Assembly: GCA_964353335.1 (NCBI GenBank)
Contig: CAYGVI010000001.1
Coordinates: forward strand, 1 to 64,000
Origin: JAWAAW01 sp964353335
GTDB lineage: Archaea; Nanobdellota; Nanobdellia; Woesearchaeales; ARS49
DNA length: 64,000 nt
Direction of reading: 5' to 3'
Below the pieces are notes generated by a model. It was not told the DNA's origin, ran no database searches, and saw only the letters and a program-made list of their open reading frames with translations. Below are positions 40,301-44,638 of the stretch, piece by piece; the stretch's first letter is position 1, and each line of letters starts with the position of its first letter. The position numbers were made by a program, and so were the translations under genes.

Positions 40301-41236
40301 ATCAGGGTAAGGGCAGGGGCAGTGGGCAGGGCAGATTTGTTCATCAATGAGTCTTATATCGGATTCAACAACACAAACCCTGACGAGCTTGAGAACATCA
40401 CAATAAACGCAACAGTGTTCAACCTCGGCCAGGGCGCTGCGGCAAATGTGCTTGTTATGTTCTGGGACGGAATCAACTGCTCAGGATTCCAAATCGGCAA
40501 CTACACAATCTCGCCCAACCTGCAGGGAGGCAGGAACGTCACAATCAACATGACATACATCAGCATAATTGGCAACCGCACAATATCAGTGTGTGTTGAC
40601 CCCTTCAACCAAATTCCAGAGCAAAACAAGTCAAACAACAATGCCTCAAGGACGCTGAATGTGAAATCAACAACATTATACTTTGGAAGCCTTAATGGAA
40701 GCAACATAACGCTTGACAATGCGCTCAATATAACAAACTATGATTTCGGATTCAACAACTCAGGAAACATTTACTTCTTCTACTCAGGAAGCGTGTTTAA
40801 CTTCACGACATTGCAGGCGCTTGGCAGGAACGCGACAGGCGGAATAGCCACAGATGACTTCTGGGACGCGGACTACAACCTGAACTCGACATTCTTCAAT
40901 GACTCTGTGAGAAAGCTGTGGGCAAACTGGAGCAACAGCACCCCTCTTGCAACAAGGACATTTGAAATATACAACAACACAATACCATTTGTGCCAATCA
41001 TCAACTCAACAAACAACAGCATTTTCGTGACAGGAATACTGTGGGACACTGAAGGGGACACAAACGGGCAGTATGACACAACTAACAATGAAACCCTTGT
41101 GTTTGTCGGAACAATCAACCAGACATACTCGGGAATTGTCGGATTGCCGTATGACTATGAAATAAGGATAGCAACACTCCTGCGCAGCCTTAAGGGAACA
41201 CTGAACAAAACTGCGTACATTGTTGAATTGCAGTAA
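25352..41236 (+). CDS. Giant exported surface glycoprotein 2 (5294 aa): LamG, DUF11, CARDB-like domains
   Basis: The ATG at 25352 overlaps the stop of giant 1 (ATGA) and is preceded by AGGTGGGG, so translation is coupled. A GTG at 25343 is possible but poorer. Order by position: signal peptide (1-27); Cys/Trp module 25620-26030; a paired beta domain 26030-27110; DUF11 27118; LamG module 27490-28370; Ig-like and carboxypeptidase-like beta domains to 30180; three jelly-roll/Fn3 units 30175-34160; LamG 34620-35250; a second Cys/Trp plus paired beta domain 35365-36930; LamG modules 36931-37875 and 38246-39125 around a DUF11; three DUF11 39133-40265; CARDB-like 40268-40670; end domain. It is sequon-rich throughout and has no C-terminal anchor. 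It shares modules with giant 1, so the pair arose by duplication and shuffling. Confidence 0.93.
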   Translation: MSKNRLGTIAVLMLIFIFAGILPHALAATGDGSQFQSGETTSCSLDYTPSNIIDRIKYNLDCQTYSKKAAPIPVDAGTETDLIVIADHKNYRRNARIITAADTATGQKTGISKNKHHTVEINLEDGKTLSFTGLLVGNSTQIKYERLNDTGLANSFAIDLSGLNFTTATITAVAQQPELYKCKEWDFAAQTCNGSWVKLMDIAPGSEYSITLTADDPGFGEYNSSTANAEQTTTSTTPQNATQLNFTPTISQYLLIGFGEINHNGTANDARSRLLLNGTQNIGNLSWEPVQTYDYTPFFTHTLVNLNTNQLQKLNVQFWTEAAAAFTMIRRATAVSLGIKDSDAVTNSSGYTAQALIPAGTYHSVVNLSYTPTINQLLLVVASAELLPNKTNESITARLLQNGTDRSFVDIEGKDITDVVLFATHLVVNATANVQQNFTLQALAEIAPDKSIRNARITIVPLNESVFYNETEALSSTTSATQQNKTFLFFTLPEPRDVLIIGSAKVNISNAAAANSLNALLFLDEAPIGNMTKNAKDVLDDYAFIAVQQTNLSAGAHSLRIAFSRNGTAGTVGIANSRITVITLPKPAYNTSNISITKTDSPDPVNASTNLTYRINVSSTGNGTAFNVIVNDTYPAQAIYLASQPAPVSGTNNTWLLSSIPNGTSMLVNITLLVRNIINGAVINNTANVTWQNATGGSFSLQAATSTTVLSVPIINQVVLNSTNPLTNFSSENLTVYVTNSTYADGAVVQNITDWRVNNRSIAVLNMLFEGGSNNTFTRDYSIYGNNGSVRGAGWTASGGYGGSGAYLFNGINSSINIGQPESLNFNGFANFTISAWVNVAANTGTHRPILCKGDYQYCLKPATGNTFEFCVYDTTWKCVYSDSVITPNMWYYVVAETNGANLSMFVNGVKQAQTNTHTGISTDAYNVTIGWDGQLAGRYFNGTIDNVHIWNRTLSAEQIWALYTNRTDLIVSQELVAGEIWQACVTPNDNQQDGNTVCSNNVTIRTPFLRWSNPSANETTIYWNSSIRFNTTWTSEVSLSGYIFSINQSGWQSSSFVPFGGLTNESWNISTITADAGSVVGWYFWANNSAGYSNQTSVQNFTVQPRPTTLVFSVNQTVYPQGYGSLAATQYYIPLNARFTDTRTGQPVSGASCNATNNETSEIITLDYNAATGNYTGNLSTYLLYDNVTLSAACAKQNYASNSNQTSAKVWFITYLWEDGNRSFDQASTFTTFLSRDAASGGLFTKTINTSLVQGDNLVQEFNYCGSGTNCSLARDYLVTNGVFSMKLNISINDTVCRPYLCYFFKDPAFNKIYEDCYSTPTAIPANTATIVENNITDTHTLPQGNFIGISLYLNCSSAVSEQVKVYYNYTGEPASFIITHPKPVEIITSIPFSAQVEKNYTIGPNRRINETRMAVITFNNTASTPTYTDYIFIPRIYAAYQNSVIPNTTYVYNSTGQLWASDNASAGAPGVATVYSNNQISWRTETIPNGTLKNESTYSVLLDCVRDDEYLGLNTTTDKAWNISVYSILTSVVSTQNLTVWTNYTAYGDIESITYAANITNSTGTFDITGITIINTTTTTLTFPNLTLVANATIRVAITGQPRQRPYVKIVYPFNLAFNVRTSVPIVANISDPLGIILSYANVTLPNGTKRNATFGRVQQPDSFDRNTMNTSWFTEAAIGTAQTCYLGINESVPGMALTGVSGNGWPYTLGLCSIISKSIVYGDFDTNISFALMNPMQNDTAIVFGFSETPTGVNASRTAYITLAKRTGVGEIYLSYANDGNITGFISTRFSDDTFGKFRIKRSGANFTFYSWNNTGSAWITEASSSLNMSSVLYLLFASGNNLPAFGALNASWDNFSINTFNYSVAFVNETNTTGVYNVTAIAVNNIGGINNTEKTNFTIAVINHPPSIPYILLPAMGQVVYELFNITWMQVSDQEDNNLQFNITLLNPNGTFNATIVSNYGNSTTTSYPWDPTGYPNGDYKLKVTVFENDTIEKYATSDTMLGNFTLGHMPTVVVIAPINKSFPDRRPVSLVINATDSDGIDTAIASVTLPNGNVENLTMGSGQVSDNFNTDTMGTYWDPYSYTGPSQICTTNIDTTVPGKAYISLSGDGTPETDTYCVIGSNRAIDGDFDINVTFDILSNIGKDGILNFALTEVPDPTTTAKTIIFAVSNWSGYEPGYEIYVNDGTYAGYPLNLRLSNDTAGKLRIKRTGNNFTFYTWSSGWIKENLTQDTFDFARSLYISLQLESAYPGWGERNATFADFGVNSANLTFAIFNNTLQIGNYNVSFIVNDTIGITNRDAHTNFSVYLHNDPPSVPWILAPYVGEMISGLFNITWTPSVDEEGDALQFNITLLNADFSINSTITSNYGDENSTDYEWNTSQFPDGIYSLNVTVFETSTPEKLSNSNVLDGNFTVDNTPPNITLGECVPNPSTLAQMVRCNATVTDALAGISTVTANITLPNGSVVNVTVVYQGNDVYNFSYLTAVSALHTVTWRANDTVTTGRNNIATATATFQVGVPPTVVVIAPINKSFPDRRPVSLVINASSTNGIDTAIASVTLPDNSVENLTMGSGMVSDDFSTDTMGTYWDPYSYIGPSQNCITNIDTTAPGKAYVSLSGDGSPETDTYCMIASAKAVQGDFDINVSFDMLSSLGKDTILYLALTEVPDPTTTTKTILYGVSNWSGYDSGYEVYVSEENYTGYPLNLRLSNDSSGKLRIKRQGSNFSFYFWSGGWIKENLTQDTFDFARALYVSFQLESAYPGWGERNVTFADFGANYANLTFAIFNNTLQIGNYNVSFIVNDTLGITNRDAFTNFSVYEYNNKPSTPWILAPYIGEIISGLFDITWSQVSDEENNNVQFNITLLNPDGSFNATLVSDYGDISTTNYLWNTTQHLDGVYSLNVTVFENDTVERRSNSNVLDGNFTVDNTPPSVTNLTPTEGTNYSQNLSVNISAIVTDLLSQVDVVIAEVVKPNGQYINYTLTNNSQSTYLMEFNDTNRIGQYNVTFIANDTLNNINRTETTFFVTYDTERPAVFDAHPYAGYSTYLFGNVSVSAIATDNTAISRIYANITLPNGTTITLTPTNTEYATDTYTVLLLHLNEEQGAPADSSGNSITAAFAGTGYTQNVTGKFSKAVQFDGSDAYINVSNGGPFDFGAAQNFTLEAWVNPADIGDIQPIACKLDPDNSNTPAYVLAITNAGLPYFTIRNATGATFTATATTNVLGGLHHVAGVRDTASQQCLVYVDGVLEGTATCPAIDTTNNQDLLIGIDCGTQAPLNGLLDEVRVSNASRTGFSPDYYNLYYNNLTQKGRYNVTFFVNDTRNNINATTTTYFVRNAQAIIDLLNYSDDFVNFTIKYSNASGVLNLNITPNSTIRTIQAIGYYESSPNSILRIGTEINESFFPKDTNYTIDASGLNFTTLNVTRTATSGTILYKCENFNTTTQSCIDLCANGNETDSCPAQPLGLWVPIENIIPGQNYTFILTNATDPGFAEWNATQQPGETNTTSTSPVVAVQSNITPTAGQYVLLGYGELQGASNQLDVGALLSLNDTSIIGNASWQPDTNRTGNPPGDYVPFFTHQITNLSSSAQNLSVKYYAENGQTTFIRRARAINLRVNNSDALTNDSGSAFQTLTPAGTYISVTNLSFTPATAQRYLVLASAEVAPNSLTQSVFTRLLHNGTERAYTAHEGKATTDIDIFATQMVINASANVAQNFTLQAQSETSAAKQIRRARISAIPLTDVFQNESEPISTTTSSTLQNKTFLFFSLASTNDVLILGSADINISSCTNGNFIGAQLYIDGSVVGNLTQGCKDPTDVFSFITAQVLNLGTGSHTAVLKFNRIAGSGGTVGIKRARITVVPITPNLPPSIAQVILNTTDPLTNDTDQNLTAYFINVTDPDNDPVKNITDWRVNNVSITLLNMPFEGGSNATYTRDYSVYGSNSTVINATWLQAGGFDSWGAYSFNGIDSRIRVQHNESQNISTQGTWSFWIKINNNDTCQAFLSKRDSYLFNNGWGMGFQFAGTPNIRFEYAPSGGLHNFSAYSGSYLPVNTWTMLTFVYNANDTVQNGRLYVNGNEVAPEYYENADAPLYLSNSDIYIGAVNNGTNCRLNGTMDEVRIYNRSLSVEEIVLLYQNQTTIMSAQETIDGEVWQVCATPNDDQVDGNTVCSNTVLIKPKPVFNFSNISLTKTDFPDPVNKSQNLTYQINISSTGNGTAYNVTVNDTYSTRVIYLTSQPTPIAGTNNYWVLGNLTPGSNRTINITVLVMNITNGTIINNTVNISYNNETGALLNLSASINTTVLNIPPVIAQVILNTTDNTLNDTDQNLTAYFINVTDGNNDPVKNITDWRLENLSIAILNMPFEGGSTDTFTKDYSMSGNNGSVVNAVWNATGGYDRFGAYQFNGANTYINLTGYLNFSANNFTTTVWFWTNASHDGKILSTTSAFHQMQVFTGKFRVCISGCVVGTQTISDGQWHFAAVIGNSTGIYAFLDGNSIPDISKAASTADMTGIARIGAQGAGTGATGPAYYFNGRIDEVMAYNRTFSLEEIQALYNNRTDIMVSQQLSEGQNWTICVTPNDKTQDGNTVCSNNVLVKPKKVVYNVSNISVVKTDSPDPVNVSSNLTYVINVTSNGNGTAYNVTVNDTYPPQVIYLTSQPTPLAGTNNTWIIGNLTPATSVLINITVFTLNVINGTLINNTVNASFQNETGIPFNRSTIINTTVIVPVYVVFNASNISVVKTDSPDPVNTSSTLSYVINVTSNGNGTAYNVTVNDTYPPQVIYQTSNPTPLAGTNNSWVLGNLTPGTSILINITVFTLNVSNGTLINNTANASFNNETGILLNRSTTINTTVIVYPQYNFTNITITKTDRPDPVTEDNDLYYQINISSTGNGTAYSLTLTDIYPPEAYYVTALPAPDVGTNNTWSFGTIVQGTNISINITVHVPNGTTGMHINNTANITYQNETGQIVSANATANTTVYTFRYFVETIEHHFIRVRAGAVGRADLFINESYIGFNNTNPDELENITINATVFNLGQGAAANVLVMFWDGINCSGFQIGNYTISPNLQGGRNVTINMTYISIIGNRTISVCVDPFNQIPEQNKSNNNASRTLNVKSTTLYFGSLNGSNITLDNALNITNYDFGFNNSGNIYFFYSGSVFNFTTLQALGRNATGGIATDDFWDADYNLNSTFFNDSVRKLWANWSNSTPLATRTFEIYNNTIPFVPIINSTNNSIFVTGILWDTEGDTNGQYDTTNNETLVFVGTINQTYSGIVGLPYDYEIRIATLLRSLKGTLNKTAYIVELQ
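31394..34160 (+). repeat. 1524-bp tandem duplication in giant 2
   Basis: Copy 1 starts at 31394 and copy 2 at 32918. Both open with PTVVVIAPINKSFPDRRP, pass through a jelly-roll (DTMGTYWDPYSY ... RIKR ... YPGWGERN) and an Fn3-like unit, and reach NVLDGNFTVDNTPP at about 32578 and 34102, again 1524 bp apart. Copy 1 continues with an extra Ig-like unit that copy 2 replaces. A third, much older copy lies at about 30175-31390. Confidence 0.85.
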
Positions 41237-41244
41237 AATAAAGC

Positions 41245-41282
41245 TTATATAGTGGGAATACATAATATAGTATGAGAGAGGG
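41245..41282 (+). promoter_or_regulatory. Promoter and SD for the first small exported paralogue
   Basis: TTATATAG at 41245-41252, only a few bases after the stop of giant 2, is a good TATA box. GAGAGGG at about 41276-41282 is 8 nt before the GTG at 41291. The small exported genes can therefore be transcribed apart from the 33-kb giant unit. Confidence 0.55.
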
Positions 41283-41290
41283 AAAAACTG

Positions 41291-42034
41291 GTGACATCCA
41301 AAGTAGTTGAAAGCCAGAAAAAGGCAGTCTTAGTGCTAGCCATATCCCTATTAATTGCAGCTGTAGGCGCAAACGCTGTTCTCGCAGCCCCTGAAGGCGT
41401 AACAAACATCACAATCCTCGCCAGCCAGCAAAAATCACCCCAAGGCGGAGTTGCCATTGCCGCACAGGGAGGAAACATCACCAGCTTGAACATCGCATCA
41501 GTAACGCAGAGCAAAGCCTGGCAGGGTTTTGTCGGAAACATAAGCGCAAACCTCTCGCTGTCAGACGCAGCAGGGAGCAAGATGTACATGTGGAATGTCA
41601 CAAACATTTCAGGAGAGCTTTATGCATCAAGGAACAGCTCAATAAACTGGAACAACATTTACGTTGTGAACAACTGCGATGTTGACGAAATCCTCACAGG
41701 CCATGGCTCTGACCGGGTGAGCAAGACATTTGACGCGAGCTCAAACACAGTCAACTTCTCTGTCGGCACAATTGCAATCAACTCAAGCACTGCCTGCGCT
41801 GCCCTGCCAAATGTCAACAACACAAAGCAAAAACAGCTCGGGTCAAACCTGTTTGAGAACGTAATCCTCAGCCCCCAGCAGGGCACCTTGCAGAACATTA
41901 CAATATATACAGGCATCCTGCAGGACCAGTTTGTGCATGGCTATGACAGCCAGGACTACAACTTCCAGCTTCTCGTGCCGGTAAACAAGACTTCTGGCTT
42001 TACCACGTATTATATCTATGCAGAACTGGAATAA
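41291..42034 (+). CDS. Small exported N-glycosylated protein, paralogue 1
   Basis: 247 aa, GTG start set by the upstream GAGAGGG. Signal peptide to about residue 32 (VLAA-PEG). The mature domain has the signature shared with two neighbours: AAQGGNIT near its start, W-QGFVGNIS, YMWNVTNISGELYASRN, DEILTG-GSDRVSKTF, a C.ALPNVN segment, and a closing YNFQLLVPVNKTSGFTTYYIYAEL. Two or more Cys may form disulfides. It has many sequons and no membrane anchor. I know no experimental function. Its position right after the giants suggests a structural or assembly partner at the surface. Confidence 0.85.
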   Translation: MTSKVVESQKKAVLVLAISLLIAAVGANAVLAAPEGVTNITILASQQKSPQGGVAIAAQGGNITSLNIASVTQSKAWQGFVGNISANLSLSDAAGSKMYMWNVTNISGELYASRNSSINWNNIYVVNNCDVDEILTGHGSDRVSKTFDASSNTVNFSVGTIAINSSTACAALPNVNNTKQKQLGSNLFENVILSPQQGTLQNITIYTGILQDQFVHGYDSQDYNFQLLVPVNKTSGFTTYYIYAELE

Positions 42035-42154
42035 TCATTATCACTCTTTAGTGAAAGGCAACATTTATATACTACTAATATAGTTCTCACCTGAACGAGT
42101 ATACCCTTTACGTATATTGGTATGGGTACACACGATAAAAAGAGGTGAGATAAG

Positions 42155-42874
42155 TTGAAACAGAAACACGCAATATTAATCTTGTTCGCCGCGTTTTTCT
42201 TGGCAGCAGTTGCAGCCCAGGTTCTTGCTGCATATCCAGATGGGATTGATAACGTAACCATCCTGGCAAGCGAGAGAAAAGGGCCAAAGCCAGGACTTGC
42301 GATTACTGCGCAGGCAGGAAACGTGACGTGGCTTGCAATAGGCCATCAACAGAACACTAAAAAGTGGCAGGGTTTTGTTGGAAACATATCAGGAGAACTC
42401 GTACTTGACGACACGTCAAACGACACGTTCTACTCCTGGAACCTGAGCAACATATCAGGCGAGGTATTTGCCTCGAGAAACTGCTCAATAGACTGGAACC
42501 TTGTTTCAACCCAGGACGACTGCTCAGTTGACGAAATCCTGACAGGACCGGGCTCTGACCAGGTCAGCAGGACGTTTATGCCAGACCAGAACGCGTTTTC
42601 GTATCAGGTGAACAGCCTTATTGTGAACACAAGCACTATCTGCACGGCATACCCCAACGTGAACGACACCAAGCAGTCAGGCACAACACTGTTTGAGAAC
42701 ACCATCCTGACAACAGGAACAGTTCCAAACGGCAACAAGTCAATCTATGTGGGCAACCTTGAAGACGTGGGAGTTGCAGGCTTTGACGAGCAGGAATACA
42801 ACTTCCAGCTGCTTGTTCCGGTGAACAAGACCTCTGGATTTACGACGTACTGCCTGTACGCAGAGCTGGACTAA
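42155..42874 (+). CDS. Small exported N-glycosylated protein, paralogue 2
   Basis: 239 aa. The TTG at 42155 is the start because GAGGTGA (42142-42148) ends 6 nt upstream and no ATG fits. Signal peptide to about residue 25. The mature sequence is collinear with paralogue 1, with WQGFVGNISGE, SNISGEVFASRNCSI, DEILTGPGSDQVSRTF, FENTIL and a C-terminus nearly identical to that of paralogue 1. It has extra Cys residues (RNCSI, DDCSV, STICTA). A TATA-like TTTATATAC lies at about 42064-42072, giving a leader of some 60 nt. A tandem duplication with its neighbour is evident. Confidence 0.85.
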   Translation: MKQKHAILILFAAFFLAAVAAQVLAAYPDGIDNVTILASERKGPKPGLAITAQAGNVTWLAIGHQQNTKKWQGFVGNISGELVLDDTSNDTFYSWNLSNISGEVFASRNCSIDWNLVSTQDDCSVDEILTGPGSDQVSRTFMPDQNAFSYQVNSLIVNTSTICTAYPNVNDTKQSGTTLFENTILTTGTVPNGNKSIYVGNLEDVGVAGFDEQEYNFQLLVPVNKTSGFTTYCLYAELD

Positions 42875-42880
42875 ACCGAT

Positions 42881-42912
42881 AGCTTTTTATTCTCTTTCTT
42901 TTCTTTTTTTAT
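42881..42912 (+). terminator. U-rich tract after paralogue 2
   Basis: The 38-nt gap holds a T-dominated tract with C interruptions (TTTTTATTCTCTTTCTTTTC then TTTTTT) that ends directly at the next ATG. It resembles archaeal U-rich termination signals. The following gene has no clear promoter of its own, so partial read-through is likely. Confidence 0.5.
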
Positions 42913-42913
42913 T

Positions 42914-44638
42914 ATGAACAGAGTGTTAGGGCTGCTATTTGTCTTATTGCTCGCAGGGCTTGTTTTACCTGCAGCAGAAGCAAGGACAGTTGTTGTCAAC
43001 TCCCATGACTGGATAGATGTCTACAGCGGGCTTTTGTATGCAAGGCTCTCAGGCTCGCCATCACTGTTCATGACCAGCAACAAGTATGTGACAGTTCTGC
43101 CAAAAATACTCCCTGACGGGGATCAGCTGTTAATCATTGAATCAGAGCAGGTTCCATACTTTGCCAACCTCGCAGGCACAATGCGCAGGCAGGGATATGA
43201 CCCATCAACCATATTCTCAAGGGGCGGATATGCGCTTAATCTTGAGCTTGCAAAACAGCTGAACCTGAACAAATTCATCATAGTAGACCCCACATACGGC
43301 TTTAATGCTGTTTCTGTCGCCCCTTACGCTGTTGCAACAAACGCGTTTGTGCTTTTTGCAGAGGACAAGAACATTGACCAGGTTTTCACTTTCCTTTCAT
43401 CCCTGCCAAAAGTGGAGAAGCTGACAATTTACGGCCAGGTTTCAGACGCAGTAATGCAAAAGCTATCAGGATTCTCCCCTGAAGTCATAAACACAGGCCA
43501 CCGCTACAAGGACAACATTGAGATACTGAACAGGTTTTTCCAGCTAAACCCCCGCACGCAGCAGGCTGTCCTGACAAGCGGCGAATTCCTTGAAAACGAG
43601 ATAGTCGGCGGTGAGCCGGTAATACTTGTGGGCAGGGAAAGGGTGCTCCAAAACACAATTAGTTTTGTCAAAAACAGCAACCTCAAGACAGCAGTCCTCA
43701 TAGGAAACGAGCTAACTGGTTCTGCAAAGATGCTAAAGGACGAAACAGGCATCCCTGTCTTTGTCAAGGTGGGGCAGGGAGTGCCAATGGGAACTGCAGC
43801 TTATGAGCCGATAAAGGCACTGGACATGTTCTTCCTGCCCATGCTGGTCATACAGATAGACTTTGGTTATGCACAGTATAATACCGTGGACAAGACACTT
43901 GAGCTTGTTTACAGGAACCGCGGAAGCAGGGCATTCCTGTCAGGCACAATCAGCGTTTTGGCTGGCGACCAGACTATCCAGACAATAGGAGACAAGGAAG
44001 TCCAGAGGCTTGAGCGCAATGAAACAAGGGGATTCAGGTATGAAATTGACCTTTCAGAGTATGCAGCACAGAACATTAACCTCACAGCTGACATTTTGAC
44101 AATCTATGGCGAATCCACTGAGATAATGGACAGGGCAATAGCCACAAAGGTGCCGATAAGGTTCTCAACTGCGAATGACCAGTGCGACCTGAAGCTTGAA
44201 AGTGTCACATTTGACGAGCGCACACAGCGCATTTCCGTAACGCTTGGCAACCCATCTGAAGTTGACTGCTACGCATCCATAAACCTTATTGACATGATAA
44301 TAAATGATGAAAAACAGCTTGTCAACTACCCAGGACAGGCATTGATACCTGCAGGCAGCAGCGAGACATTCAAGATTAAGCAGCGCATGACACCGGTTGA
44401 CATCGCTGACAACCCGACTGTGCACGCGCGAATACTGTATGGCTCGCAGGACGGACTGCTCTTCAAGTTAATAGATGAGACAGTGCCGTTCACAATGGCA
44501 GGAGAGTACACAGTCATAATAATAGTTGGAGTGATTGCAGTTCTGCTCATCCTGATCATAGTCCTCTTTGTCCTGTGGCGCAGGTCAAAAAAAGACAAAG
44601 GGATAAGCCGAAAGTTTGAATACCGAAAGTGGAGATGA
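42914..44638 (+). CDS. Exported membrane-anchored protein with CWB2-like region
   Basis: 574 aa: signal peptide (1-23), a long extracellular part and one C-terminal membrane helix (about 536-560) followed by a basic tail (WRRSKKDKG). Residues 30-330 alternate short strands and helices with patterns like cell-wall-binding repeat 2 (SPSLFMTSNKYVTVL; VEKLTIYGQVSDAVMQKL; AVLIGNELTGSAKML). Residues 340-530 look like two beta-sandwich domains. It is the only full-length protein of the locus with a clear C-terminal anchor, so it may hold the secreted giants or paralogues at the cell (inference). It overlaps the next gene by ATGA. Confidence 0.78.
   Translation: MNRVLGLLFVLLLAGLVLPAAEARTVVVNSHDWIDVYSGLLYARLSGSPSLFMTSNKYVTVLPKILPDGDQLLIIESEQVPYFANLAGTMRRQGYDPSTIFSRGGYALNLELAKQLNLNKFIIVDPTYGFNAVSVAPYAVATNAFVLFAEDKNIDQVFTFLSSLPKVEKLTIYGQVSDAVMQKLSGFSPEVINTGHRYKDNIEILNRFFQLNPRTQQAVLTSGEFLENEIVGGEPVILVGRERVLQNTISFVKNSNLKTAVLIGNELTGSAKMLKDETGIPVFVKVGQGVPMGTAAYEPIKALDMFFLPMLVIQIDFGYAQYNTVDKTLELVYRNRGSRAFLSGTISVLAGDQTIQTIGDKEVQRLERNETRGFRYEIDLSEYAAQNINLTADILTIYGESTEIMDRAIATKVPIRFSTANDQCDLKLESVTFDERTQRISVTLGNPSEVDCYASINLIDMIINDEKQLVNYPGQALIPAGSSETFKIKQRMTPVDIADNPTVHARILYGSQDGLLFKLIDETVPFTMAGEYTVIIIVGVIAVLLILIIVLFVLWRRSKKDKGISRKFEYRKWR

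Noticed and set aside
8142..41263. Many long open frames antisense to the giant genes
   Set aside because: They are side effects of repetitive, stop-poor AAC/ACA-rich codons. They recur at the same place in each 378-bp unit, with no ribosome sites.
42122..42148. Eight-codon upstream frame ending in the Shine-Dalgarno of the TTG-start gene
   Set aside because: It is short enough to arise by chance and has no ribosome site of its own.
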